Origin: Chthonomonas calidirosea
Lineage (GTDB): Bacteria; Armatimonadota; Chthonomonadetes; Chthonomonadales; CAJBBX01
Reading direction: 5' to 3'
NCBI GenBank assembly: GCA_020722705.1
Contig: DYKI01000011.1
Location: forward strand, 1 to 64,000
Length of the DNA: 64,000 nucleotides
Below are positions 8,652 through 20,150 of this stretch, in pieces (within the stretch, counting starts at the first letter, position 1; the number at the start of each line of letters is the position of its first letter). Under the pieces are notes generated by a model. The model was not told the origin of the DNA, did no database searches, and worked only from the letters and a program-made list of their open reading frames with translations. The position numbers were made by a program, and so were the translations under genes.

Positions 8652-10066
8652 GACCGCATCTTGTGGATCGCCATGCCGTGAACGTCGAGCGCGGCTTCCA
8701 TGATCGCTTCGGGCAGCGTGGGATGGGCGTAGATCATGTGCTTCATCTCGTCCACCGTGCTCTCGAGCTCGATCGCCGCCACCGCCTGATGGATCATGTC
8801 CGACGCATGAGGACCGACGATGTGGACGCCGAGGATCTCGCCGTATTTGCGCTCGGATACGATCTTCACGAGGCCGTCCTGCTGGTCTATGGCCATGGCC
8901 TTGCCCAGCGGACGGAACGGGAACGTGCCGACAATCACGTCATGACCCGCCTCACGAGCCTGCGCCTCAGTCATACCCACGGTGGCTAACTCAGGTTCCG
9001 TGAACACCGGAGCCGGAACGGCACGATAGCTCATCTTGGATGCATGGCCCATGGCGTTCTCTGCAGCGACAATGCCCTGATGGGAGGCCACGTGGGCGAG
9101 CGGGAACTTGCCCGTGAGATCGCCGATGGCGTAGATGCCGGGCACGCTGGTCTCCATGCGCTCATTGACGGTCACGCCGGCCTTGGTGAACTCAACGCCC
9201 ACTGCTTCGAGCCCGAGTCCCGCGAGTACGGGACGGCGCCCGACGCCGACAAGGACAACCTCGCAATCAACCTGGGATTCGCCTTTCGGACCGGCCACGG
9301 TCGCCGTGAGCTTCCCTCCGGCTCGATCCACTTTGGCCACCTTGCTCTCGAGGACGAACGAAATGCCTTGTTTGGTCAGGCTCCTGCGCAACTCACGGGC
9401 AACGTCAGCGTCGGCTGTGGGCAACACTTCCGGCATCAGCTCGACAACCGTCACCCTGGCGCCGAGCGCATTGAATACGTAGGCGAACTCCAGACCGACG
9501 GCTCCGGCGCCGATGACGACCATGGAGTTCGGGACGTACGGTGCGGTGACGGCCTCGTTGCTGGTCCAAACACCGTCTCCCTCGAGGCCGGGCACCGGAA
9601 GGCGGACTGGTTCGCTTCCCGTTGCCAGGATGATGGACTTGGCTCGTATAGACTGGGTCGTTCCATCGGGAGCAGCCACCCGAACTCGGTCGGGCGCCTC
9701 GAGAGTACCCATCCCGATGACCTGCCGTACCTTGTTCGACTTCAGGAGAGCCTGAACGCCGCCGCGCAGTGTCTGAACGACTTTGTTCTTGCGCGCCATC
9801 ACCTTCGCAAAATCGAAGCCGACATCGCCGGTCAGGATGCCCAGCTTCGATGCCTCCCTGGCTGCAGCAAGGCGCTCCGCGCTCGCGATCAGCGTCTTGG
9901 TCGGGATACAGCCCCAGTTCAGGCATACGCCTCCCCATTCCCTGTCGTCACGCTCGACGCAGACGACGCTCGCTCCGAGCTGCGCTGCTCGTATGGAGGC
10001 CACATACCCTCCGGGTCCCGATCCCACCACGACGATATCGGCGTCATACGAGCCTGCGTCTGCCAT
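8648..10066 (-). CDS. lpdA: Dihydrolipoyl dehydrogenase
   Basis: GSGPGGYVASIRAAQLGASVVCVE, redox motif GGVCLNWGCIPTK, C-terminal HPTLPEAIMEAALD; start taken at MADAGSYDAD; ATGA overlap with the BMP gene. Confidence 0.93.
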   Translation of the reverse strand: MADAGSYDADIVVVGSGPGGYVASIRAAQLGASVVCVERDDREWGGVCLNWGCIPTKTLIASAERLAAAREASKLGILTGDVGFDFAKVMARKNKVVQTLRGGVQALLKSNKVRQVIGMGTLEAPDRVRVAAPDGTTQSIRAKSIILATGSEPVRLPVPGLEGDGVWTSNEAVTAPYVPNSMVVIGAGAVGLEFAYVFNALGARVTVVELMPEVLPTADADVARELRRSLTKQGISFVLESKVAKVDRAGGKLTATVAGPKGESQVDCEVVLVGVGRRPVLAGLGLEAVGVEFTKAGVTVNERMETSVPGIYAIGDLTGKFPLAHVASHQGIVAAENAMGHASKMSYRAVPAPVFTEPELATVGMTEAQAREAGHDVIVGTFPFRPLGKAMAIDQQDGLVKIVSERKYGEILGVHIVGPHASDMIHQAVAAIELESTVDEMKHMIYAHPTLPEAIMEAALDVHGMAIHKMRS

Positions 10067-10158
10067 TGTCTCATCCCTCCACCTTATTGCTTTGAGCACA
10101 CTGAGCGTGCGCCATGACAGCACGCATTGTAGCATAGCGCAGGTGAGCCCTATCCCCC

Positions 10159-10188
10159 TTGAAACGCGTACGGCCATCCGTGTATACT
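10159..10188 (+). promoter_or_regulatory. Predicted sigma70-type promoter of groESL
   Basis: TTGAAA-N18-TATACT. Confidence 0.6.
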
Positions 10189-10198
10189 TCGGTATGCG

Positions 10199-10225
10199 TT
10201 AGCACTCAACCGCCGAGAGTGCCAG
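10199..10225 (+). promoter_or_regulatory. CIRCE element (HrcA operator)
   Basis: TTAGCACTC-AACCGCCGA-GAGTGCCAG: exact left half, N9 spacer, 7/9 right half; between promoter and groES. Confidence 0.93.
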
Positions 10226-10297
10226 CAGCGCTCGGCGGGCATCTACCCGGCGGCTCGCGTCGTTGAGCCGCACATCTACCAGTATGGAGGTACAAGG

Positions 10298-12224
<1,927 letters not shown>

Positions 12225-12265
12225 TCGGTCCGCACAGAACCAGACCGATTGCCGTCGCAACAAAC

Positions 12266-12298
12266 GAGCCCCGGGCTACCCGGGGCTCGCTTGCTTTT
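12266..12298 (+). terminator. Intrinsic terminator of groESL
   Basis: GAGCCCCGGG-CTA-CCCGGGGCTC, 10 bp perfect stem then GCTTGCTTTT. Confidence 0.85.
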
Positions 12299-12372
12299 GG
12301 TGCCCGCGATGGGCTGTGATAGGCGCGTGACGTGCCAACTGCTTGTTCGGTGAAAAAAGTTCATCAGAGCCC

Positions 12373-12421
12373 TTGACGGCCGGCGTAGGCCCATGGTATA
12401 CGATTGATGAACTCAGTTCAT
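12373..12421 (+). promoter_or_regulatory. lacI-family promoter plus putative autoregulatory operator
   Basis: TTGACG-N18-TATACG followed at about +1 by the perfect palindrome ATGAACT-C-AGTTCAT (12407-12421). Confidence 0.65.
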
Positions 12422-12447
12422 TTCTCGTGTGCGAGATACAGGGCCCA

Positions 12448-13482
12448 ATGGCACGCCATCCAACGATCAACGATGTTGCACGAGCAGCCGGGGTGTCCGT
12501 AGGCACGGTTTCCAACGTGCTGAACGGCAAGGGACGCCATCGCGATACGACCCGTGCTCGTGTGAGGCGCGCCGCGGCATCCCTGCACTATCGCCCGAAC
12601 GCGTTGATCCGGTCGCTCCAGACGGGCAAGACAAACACCGTCGGCGTGTTCACCTGGCGGGTCCACACGGAGTACCTGGGTGACTGGCGCAATGTGTCGC
12701 TTGACCTCCTGCGGGGCATCTCTGAGGGGTTGTCCCGTTCGGCGCGCGACGTTCTCCTGTATGCCCGCCATCCGCACGAAGGGGGCGTGGATCCGGCCTA
12801 CTTCCTTGACGGACGGGTAGATGCGGTCATCCTGGCCCCGGGTGGTCTTTCGGCAGACGGTCTAGCGCAGCTTGCCGCGACGGGCCTGCCGATCGTGACT
12901 CTCTACCAGGCGGGCGTGCCTGATGCAGTCGCATCCGTCAGGATAGACAACGCATCCGGCATCCGCGCTGCGGTGTCCCATCTGGTGGAGCTCGGCCATT
13001 CACGGATTGCATTTGTGTCGCCTGGATACAACGACGACTTCCGTGAGAGGCGTCAGGCCTACCTCGATGCCATGGCGGAACATGGCCTGGCACCATCGCA
13101 AGACTGGGAGCCGTTCGGAGTGATGGAGCGGGAGATAGACGTTGTCGGCGCCATCGAACGGATGATGCATCTCCCCGAACTGCCGACAGCTCTGATCTGC
13201 GGCAACGATGGTGTCGCCACCGAAGCCGTGCGGCTCCTGGGCGACCGGGGCATAGAGGTTCCCGGAGACATGTCTGTGTGCGGGTTTGACGACTCAGAGG
13301 CCGCCAGGTCGGCTGACCTCACATCGGTGTATCAGCCGGCGGAGGATGTCGGTGCAACGGCGGCTCGTTTCGTGGAGGCGTTGCTGGACGGGGCGAAAGG
13401 TCATGAGTGTCGAGCCGTTCTGCCGGTCCGATTGATGACGCGGAACAGCACAGGCGCGCCTCGCGAGCAACGCGGGGTCTGA
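12448..13482 (+). CDS. LacI-family transcriptional regulator
   Basis: TINDVARAAGVSVGTVSNVLNGKGRHRDTTRARVRRAAASLHYRPN HTH plus periplasmic-binding-like effector domain. Confidence 0.95.
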   Translation: MARHPTINDVARAAGVSVGTVSNVLNGKGRHRDTTRARVRRAAASLHYRPNALIRSLQTGKTNTVGVFTWRVHTEYLGDWRNVSLDLLRGISEGLSRSARDVLLYARHPHEGGVDPAYFLDGRVDAVILAPGGLSADGLAQLAATGLPIVTLYQAGVPDAVASVRIDNASGIRAAVSHLVELGHSRIAFVSPGYNDDFRERRQAYLDAMAEHGLAPSQDWEPFGVMEREIDVVGAIERMMHLPELPTALICGNDGVATEAVRLLGDRGIEVPGDMSVCGFDDSEAARSADLTSVYQPAEDVGATAARFVEALLDGAKGHECRAVLPVRLMTRNSTGAPREQRGV

Positions 13483-13517
13483 TTGGCCGGAATGGCACGA
13501 AAGGGAGGGATATTGCC

Positions 13518-13757
13518 GTGAAGCGCACGCGAGTGCTGCTGTTGGCCATGCTGGTGACGGGTGCTGGGGCTCTGGCGCTCGGGGGCTGCAAGTCAAACAG
13601 CCAGTTAAGCGACAAGGAGCTGCAGCAGATGAGGGAGGGGCCGCCGGCTGAGATGCCGGCCGAGGCCCGGAAGGCTATGCAGGAGATGGGGACCCGCCGT
13701 GGCCCCGCGACGCCTCCGCGACCCAAGGGGCAACCAGGGCCGGGAGCGCCTTTCTAA
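13518..13757 (+). CDS. Small Pro-rich lipoprotein
   Basis: GTG start; [27 protein letters not shown] lipobox; 79 aa. Confidence 0.7.
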   Translation: MKRTRVLLLAMLVTGAGALALGGCKSNSQLSDKELQQMREGPPAEMPAEARKAMQEMGTRRGPATPPRPKGQPGPGAPF

Positions 13758-13852
13758 AGCAGACCGCGCACTGGGCGTCCGCGGTGAGACGCGGCCGCGA
13801 GGGCGTCCCTGTCATTAGAGAACCGCAGCGTCACGAACAAGGAGGTCGTAAC

Positions 13853-14629
13853 GTGAGAGAGAAGCATCGAGGCTTCACCCTGATCGAGCTGCTGGTGGTC
13901 ATCGCCATCATCGCGATTCTGGCAGCGATCCTGTTCCCGGTGTTCGCGCAGGCACGAGAGAAGGCACGCGCGACGTCATGTCTGAGCAACGCAAAGCAGC
14001 TCGGACTGGCAGTCCTGATGTATGCGCAGGACAACGACGAGATGTACCCGATGGGATGCGACAACAACTGGTGGGCCCTGAACTGGCCAACGACGACGCA
14101 GCCTTACATCAAGAACGAAGCTATCCTGAAGTGCCCGAGCGATTCGAATGGACGGCAGGCTGACGTGGACTGGGCCGGACCGCGCATCTCCTGGGCTTCC
14201 AATGGTCTGATCAAGTGGGTCAACAACGCGAACCGCATGATCGGCGTCATAGGCATGGTGCAGAGCTGGATCTCCGACAACACGGCCTCCCTTGCCAAGG
14301 TGGGCCGGCCCGCGGACACCATCATGCTGGCCGAGAAGCATGATGAAGACAACGTCATGTGGTGGGGGCCCCGTTCGATGTTCTACAGCAACTCGGTGTG
14401 GAACTGGTACTGGGGATGCGGCTCGATCCCCGAGGGCAAGCGAGCCCCCGCGGACTACCCGAATGACAAAGCCGGATGCGTGCCAACCAAGCACTCCGGT
14501 ATGGCCAACTTCACCTTCTGCGACGGCCATGCCAAGGCCATGAAGCCAGAGGCAACGAACCCGGGCTGGCTGTACGATGGCGACCCGGCGATGCTGGACC
14601 TCAACATGTGGGACGCGACGCGCCCATAG
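13853..14629 (+). CDS. Pseudopilin-like protein with type IV prepilin N-terminus and H-X9-DG motif
   Basis: [47 protein letters not shown] and [14 protein letters not shown] (H-X9-DG); GTG start after GGAGG. Confidence 0.92.
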   Translation: MREKHRGFTLIELLVVIAIIAILAAILFPVFAQAREKARATSCLSNAKQLGLAVLMYAQDNDEMYPMGCDNNWWALNWPTTTQPYIKNEAILKCPSDSNGRQADVDWAGPRISWASNGLIKWVNNANRMIGVIGMVQSWISDNTASLAKVGRPADTIMLAEKHDEDNVMWWGPRSMFYSNSVWNWYWGCGSIPEGKRAPADYPNDKAGCVPTKHSGMANFTFCDGHAKAMKPEATNPGWLYDGDPAMLDLNMWDATRP

Positions 14630-14656
14630 CAGAAGCCGCAGACTCAACCGACGATG

Positions 14657-14683
14657 GGGGCGATCAAACGATCGCCCCTTCTT
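14657..14683 (+). terminator. Intrinsic terminator
   Basis: GGGGCGATC-AAAC-GATCGCCCC then TTCTTGCT. Confidence 0.8.
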
Positions 14684-14892
14684 GCTCATATGGGCCTGCG
14701 CAGTGGCCTGTCCGACAGCCGGAAGCGGCCGCCTTCTGGAGTATAATCCTTGGAGTGCGCTCGCGTTGCGCCGGCCCCCGGCGCTCCGTTCGTCATGCCC
14801 CGACGTGGCGCCATCATGGCTCCCAAAGACGCGTCAGCATGCCAGGATTGAACACGCGAAACGCATCCGTCGGTTGAAGACAGGAGGATCGG

Positions 14893-17800
14893 ATGCAGGG
14901 CTACTACCGATGGCCGACCATACACGGCGACGAGGTTGTGTTCGGTTCGGAAGACGATCTGTGGTCGGTACCGGTTGCAGGCGGCACAGCACGACGACTG
15001 ACAGCGAACCTGGGAGTCGTCTCGCATCCGTTCTTCTCACCCGATGGCGCGACCATCGCGCTTTGCGCCCGCGAAGAGGGCCACCTCGAGGTGTACACCA
15101 TGTCGGCAGCGGGGGGTGTCCTGACCCGTCTGACCTACCTTGGTGCATCAAGCACGGTCATCGGATGGTCACCCGACGGGGAGCGCGTGTTCTTCTCATC
15201 GGACGCAACGCAGCCTTTCGGCGGGTTCGGCGTCGTGATGTCTGTGGAGGCCGGCGGCGGCATGCCCCGTCTCGAGCCGTACGGACATGCTGTGAGCTTG
15301 AGCTTCGGACCGAACGGCGCGGTCGCGCTCGGAAGGCATACCAACGACCCGGCTCGATGGAAGCGCTATCGCGGAGGGACGGCCGGCGACATCTGGATTG
15401 ACGCCGACGGCAGCGGCGCATTCAGACCGCTCGAGGGCATCGCCGGTAACCTTGCGCGCCCCATGTGGATCGGCAACAGGCTGTTCTTCCTGTCGGATCA
15501 TGAAGGCGTCGGCAACATCTACTCGTGCGAACCCGATGGATCGGATGTTCGGCGTCACACCGACATGCTCGACTATTTCGTCCGATTCCCCAACAGCGAC
15601 GGCCGCAGGATCGTGTTCCATGCCGGGGCGGACCTCTACGTCCTTGACCCTGCCGCCGACCGGGTCAGTCGGATCGAGGTTGACTATCGCAGCCCGCGGG
15701 TGCAGCGTCAGCGCAAGTTCGTGAGCGCCTCTCGTTATCTCGAGAGCTACGCCCTGCATCCGGAAGGTCATTCGCTTGCCCTCGGTGTGCGAGGGCGCTG
15801 CGCGGTCATGGGCAACTGGGAGGGTGGAGCTGTTGTCCTGGGTGAGTCAGACACCGACTCCACACTCGGCTCCGAGGTGCGCTACAGGTGCAGCCGATGG
15901 CTGAACGACGGCAAGCGACTCGTGACCGTGGCCGACACTGGCGGCGTGGAAAACCTCGAGGTTCACAGCATCGAAGACGGCACATGCCAGAAAATCGAAA
16001 CGCCCGACCTGGGCCGCATCTATGCCATCCGGGTCTCACCCACGGCTGACGAAGTTGTGCTGTGGAACAACAGACACGAGCTCTGGTTCGTTGACCTTGC
16101 CGGCGGGGCTGCGCGTTGTGTTGATCGCAACACCCAGGGTCATCTTGGCGGCGCATGCTGGTCGCCGGACGGCAAGTGGATCGCCTACGACGCAGCGGTC
16201 CAGCCGGGTGTGACGGCGATCTATCTCTACAGGTTGGGTTCCGAGGCTCCCATCAGGGCGACCGACCCGATCCTTGGCGACCGGAGCCCGTGTTTCGATC
16301 CGGAAGGTCGGTACCTGTACTTCATAGGCCAGCGAGACCTGAACCCGGTCTACGACCGTTTGTGCTTCGACCTGGGGTTCCCGCGCGCGTCGCGCCCATT
16401 CCTCCTGACGCTCCAGGCTGAACTGCGCTCTCCATTCGAGCCGGCGCCGAAACCGCTGTCTCCGCCTGACAAGAAGGGCCAAGACAGCGATGGAAAACCG
16501 AGCGCCAACGGCGGCGACATCAAGACGCCAAAAGAGGTGCGCGTGGACCTTGATGGATTGCGTGAGCGTGTTGTGGGGTTCCCTGTTCCGGAGGGAAACT
16601 GCGAGTCGCTTGCAGCGCTCAAGGACAAGGTTCTCTGGCTGTCGTGGCCCATCCAGGGCGCACTGGGGCGCGACTGGTTCGAGAACGGCCAGGAACCGAA
16701 GGGATCCATCGAGTGCCTGAGTCTCGAGACGCGCAAGGTTGAGACGCTGATATCCGGGGTGACGGACTTCGAACTGGGTCCTGATGGAAAGACCCTCGCC
16801 TATCGCAGCAAGGATCGGCTCAGGGTACTCAAAGCCGGTGAGAAGCCTGACGAGAAGGCATCCGGCGAAGGTCCGGGCCGCGCGAGCGGATGGGTTGACC
16901 TGTCCCGGGCCGCGGTTCCTGTCGTACCCGCGTGCGAGTGGCGTCAGATGGCCCGTGAGGCCTGGCGACTTCAGGCCGAGTACTTCTGGACTCCCGATAT
17001 GTCGGAGGTGGACTGGCAGGAGGTCTGGAATCGCTACGCTCCGCTGATAGAGCGCGTGGGGACGCGCGGCGAGTTCTCGGACCTGATCTGGGAGATGCAG
17101 GGAGAGCTGGGAACGTCGCATGCCTACGAGTTCGGCGGCGACCACAGGCCTGAACCGTCGTATCCGCAGGGCAGCCTTGGCGCAGATATCCGTTGGGATG
17201 CCGATGTGGGTGCGTACCGGATCGTGCGCATCCTTCGCGGGTCTCCAGGCGAGCCGAATGCTCAGTCGCCCCTGCTTGCGCCCGGCATCAATGTGCATGA
17301 GGGAGACCTGTTGCTGGCCGTCGCCGGAAGACGGCTGGGACCGTCACTGTCGCCGCATCAGGCACTCGTCAACCTGGCAGGTGTCGAGGTTTCCCTGACG
17401 GTGCAGCAAGCAGATCAGCGCCGAACCGTTACCGTCAAGACGCTTCGCAGTGAGCACCCTCTGCGCTATCGTGAGTGGGTCGAGACCAACCGGCGTATCG
17501 TGCATGAACGCACCAATGGGCGGTGCGGGTACGTGCACATACCCGATATGGGTCCACACGGCTATGCGGAGTTCCACAGGCTCTACCTGTCCGAGTGCGA
17601 CCGCGACGCGATGATCGTTGACGTTCGGTTCAACCGGGGTGGGCATGTTTCGCAACTGCTGCTCGAGAAGCTCGCGCGTCGGCGTGTCGGCTATGACATG
17701 CAGCGATGGGGTCCGCCCGAGCCCTATCCCAGCCACTCCGTTGCCGGGCCAATGGTCATGCTCACGAACCAGTTTGCCGGTTCCGACGGTGATATCGTGA

Positions 17801-18165
17801 GCCACTGCTTCAAGCTGATGAAGCTGGGTCCGCTGATCGGCACCCGAACCTGGGGCGGCGTGATCGGCATCTCCCCCCACAACCCGCTGGCCGACGGCAC
17901 CATCACCACGCAGCCCGAGTTCTCCTTCTGGTTCCGTGATGTCGGATGGGGTGTTGAGAACTACGGCACGGATCCCGACATAGAGGTGCAGATGCGTCCG
18001 CAGGATTTCGTCTCGGGATCCGATCCGCAGCTTGCCAGGGCCATAGACGAGATCACGCGCCTGCTCGCAGAGAACCCGCCGTTCCGTCCAACATTCGGCG
18101 ACCGGCCCAGCAGAGCGTTGCCGCGCGCGCTGCCCGATAGAAGGCGAGCAGCCAACCCTCAATGA
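14893..18165 (+). CDS. Tricorn-type S41 protease (beta-propeller, PDZ and S41 domains)
   Basis: N-terminal propeller (FSPDGATIALCAREEGHLEVYTM), ELGTSHAYEFGGDH, PDZ, DVRFNRGGHVSQLLLEKL and TNQFAGSDGDI Ser motif. Confidence 0.9.
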   Translation: MQGYYRWPTIHGDEVVFGSEDDLWSVPVAGGTARRLTANLGVVSHPFFSPDGATIALCAREEGHLEVYTMSAAGGVLTRLTYLGASSTVIGWSPDGERVFFSSDATQPFGGFGVVMSVEAGGGMPRLEPYGHAVSLSFGPNGAVALGRHTNDPARWKRYRGGTAGDIWIDADGSGAFRPLEGIAGNLARPMWIGNRLFFLSDHEGVGNIYSCEPDGSDVRRHTDMLDYFVRFPNSDGRRIVFHAGADLYVLDPAADRVSRIEVDYRSPRVQRQRKFVSASRYLESYALHPEGHSLALGVRGRCAVMGNWEGGAVVLGESDTDSTLGSEVRYRCSRWLNDGKRLVTVADTGGVENLEVHSIEDGTCQKIETPDLGRIYAIRVSPTADEVVLWNNRHELWFVDLAGGAARCVDRNTQGHLGGACWSPDGKWIAYDAAVQPGVTAIYLYRLGSEAPIRATDPILGDRSPCFDPEGRYLYFIGQRDLNPVYDRLCFDLGFPRASRPFLLTLQAELRSPFEPAPKPLSPPDKKGQDSDGKPSANGGDIKTPKEVRVDLDGLRERVVGFPVPEGNCESLAALKDKVLWLSWPIQGALGRDWFENGQEPKGSIECLSLETRKVETLISGVTDFELGPDGKTLAYRSKDRLRVLKAGEKPDEKASGEGPGRASGWVDLSRAAVPVVPACEWRQMAREAWRLQAEYFWTPDMSEVDWQEVWNRYAPLIERVGTRGEFSDLIWEMQGELGTSHAYEFGGDHRPEPSYPQGSLGADIRWDADVGAYRIVRILRGSPGEPNAQSPLLAPGINVHEGDLLLAVAGRRLGPSLSPHQALVNLAGVEVSLTVQQADQRRTVTVKTLRSEHPLRYREWVETNRRIVHERTNGRCGYVHIPDMGPHGYAEFHRLYLSECDRDAMIVDVRFNRGGHVSQLLLEKLARRRVGYDMQRWGPPEPYPSHSVAGPMVMLTNQFAGSDGDIVSHCFKLMKLGPLIGTRTWGGVIGISPHNPLADGTITTQPEFSFWFRDVGWGVENYGTDPDIEVQMRPQDFVSGSDPQLARAIDEITRLLAENPPFRPTFGDRPSRALPRALPDRRRAANPQ

Positions 18166-20150
18166 CCCAAATGCAATGGCTCGGCGACACCGATCCCGGC
18201 GCGCTTGCCGGGCTCTTGGTGCTATCACCGGCCTTGCTTGGCCTGTTTGTCTATTTGATCCGCACCAAGTGGTCGCGCAAGGGGGGTGTCACCTGCACCG
18301 GATGGGTGCTCTCACTGTCGGCGCTCGCCCTTTTCGGGGTAGGGGCGATCAGCAGAGGGACCGCAGCATTCACTCCATCACCGCTGTTCGGTCTCTCCTG
18401 GGGCGTAATCATCATGGCGGCGGACTTCGCGCTGCTGCTCGCCTTCGGCGTCATCGGTATCGTGATCGGCAAGCCTGCCATCGTGCTGCTCGCGGCCCTT
18501 CAGGCTGTCGCGGTCGTGTATCTTGAGTTCGGTCCCCTTCACAGCGTGGCTGACCGGCCCGCCATGTACATGGACTGGCTCACCGTCATCATGGTGATGA
18601 TCGTCTCGGTGATAGGCTCGATCGTCGCGGTCTACGGTCTGCCCTATATGAAGGAGCACGAGAAGCACGCTGGAGTGCCCGAGCACCTGAGCAAGAGACC
18701 ACGGTTCTTCCTGACGATCCTGGTCTTCCTTGGTGCCATGAACGGCCTCGTGCTCTGTGACAACCTGCTGTGGCTGTTCTTCTTCTGGGAGGTCACGACC
18801 CTCTGCAGCTACCTCCTCATCCGTCATGACGGCACCCCGGAAGCGACAGCCAATGCGTTTCTTGCCCTGTGGATCAACATGCTGGGAGGCGTATGCTTTG
18901 CCGTTGGTATGGTGATGCTCGCTCGTACCGTTGGCACCATATCCATTCAGGGCGTGGTCGAGGCGCAGGCTCGCAGCCTGAACGGACCCATCGTCCTGAT
19001 CGCGTTGGGTCTGCTATGTGTGGCCGGGTTCACCAAAGCGGCGCAGATGCCGTTTCAGAGCTGGCTGCTCGGAGCCATGGTGGCGCCGACGCCGGTTTCG
19101 GCTCTCCTTCACTCCAGCACGATGGTGAAGGCCGGTGTGTACCTGATTGCGCGCCTCGCGCCGGCGTTCTACGATACCGGTATGAGCGGGATGATCGCCG
19201 TAGCCGGTGGTTTCACCTTCGCCTCGGCAGCGCTGCTGGCCATAGGCCAGACGAACGCCAAGAAGGTCCTCGCATACTCCACAATCTCGAACCTTGGGCT
19301 CATCATCTCCTGCGCCGGACTGAACACGCCGCTCTCCATGGCGGCTGCCGTCATGCTGCTCATCTTCCACGCAATATCGAAGGCGCTGCTCTTTATGGCC
19401 GCAGGCGTAGTCGAACATGGCATATGGAGCAGAGATATCGAGGACATGCAGGGGCTCGTGTCACGCATGCCGCTGACGACTTTCGTCATGGTCATCGGGA
19501 TCCTCTCGATGCTGCTTCCTCCGTTCGGCGTTTTGATAGCCAAACTTGCGGCCATTGAAGCATCGGCTCGGATGCCGGCGGCGTTGCTCCTGCTGGTTGC
19601 GGGCAGCACGTTGACGGTCGTATTCTGGACCAAATGGACGGGGCGGCTCTTGACGTCCGATCCGTCCGTGGTGTTCCCCAAGATCGAACACCTGCACCGC
19701 ATGTACTTCGTTCCGCTGCTGTTGCTGGCCGTCGGCGCTGTGGGATTCAGCCTGATGGTTGTGCCGCTTCTGACGCAACTGATCGTCCCTGCAGTCGAGC
19801 AGTACTATCGCAGCGTGCGCACGGACGCGCCTGCGATCATCCAGTTCGACAATGTCCTGGGTGTGCCATGGGCGCTCGTGTTTGCCGCCCTGTCGCTGGC
19901 CGTTGTCCTGCCGCTCCTGTACTTCCGCGGATCGAGAACGCAGCGAGGATCGGTCTACCTGTGCGGCGAGCAAGTGAGTGACGCTCCCGCCACTACGTTC
20001 CGCACAGCCGCCGAGTTGGCCACGCCGGTGACGGTGCGAGGCCACTACTTCGAGCGGGTTGTGGGCGAGGCCATCCACGTTCGATGGATGACTGCGGCCG
20101 CGACGCTTGCACTGGCGCTGATGTTCGGCGCGGCGTTCCTGCCCCGATGA
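18162..20150 (+). CDS. echA: Ech-type hydrogenase subunit A (NuoL/Mrp antiporter-like)
   Basis: Polytopic proton-conducting family: LCSYLLIRHD, GFTKAAQMPFQSWLLGAMVAPTPVSALLHSSTMVKAGVYL; ATGA overlap with upstream gene. Confidence 0.88.
   Translation: MTQMQWLGDTDPGALAGLLVLSPALLGLFVYLIRTKWSRKGGVTCTGWVLSLSALALFGVGAISRGTAAFTPSPLFGLSWGVIIMAADFALLLAFGVIGIVIGKPAIVLLAALQAVAVVYLEFGPLHSVADRPAMYMDWLTVIMVMIVSVIGSIVAVYGLPYMKEHEKHAGVPEHLSKRPRFFLTILVFLGAMNGLVLCDNLLWLFFFWEVTTLCSYLLIRHDGTPEATANAFLALWINMLGGVCFAVGMVMLARTVGTISIQGVVEAQARSLNGPIVLIALGLLCVAGFTKAAQMPFQSWLLGAMVAPTPVSALLHSSTMVKAGVYLIARLAPAFYDTGMSGMIAVAGGFTFASAALLAIGQTNAKKVLAYSTISNLGLIISCAGLNTPLSMAAAVMLLIFHAISKALLFMAAGVVEHGIWSRDIEDMQGLVSRMPLTTFVMVIGILSMLLPPFGVLIAKLAAIEASARMPAALLLLVAGSTLTVVFWTKWTGRLLTSDPSVVFPKIEHLHRMYFVPLLLLAVGAVGFSLMVVPLLTQLIVPAVEQYYRSVRTDAPAIIQFDNVLGVPWALVFAALSLAVVLPLLYFRGSRTQRGSVYLCGEQVSDAPATTFRTAAELATPVTVRGHYFERVVGEAIHVRWMTAAATLALALMFGAAFLPR

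Noticed and set aside
14742-14747. TATAAT upstream of the tricorn protease as a promoter
   Set aside because: No convincing -35 hexamer at the right spacing
16036-17298. 420-aa minus-strand ORF opposite the tricorn protease
   Set aside because: Shadow ORF within a confidently assigned gene
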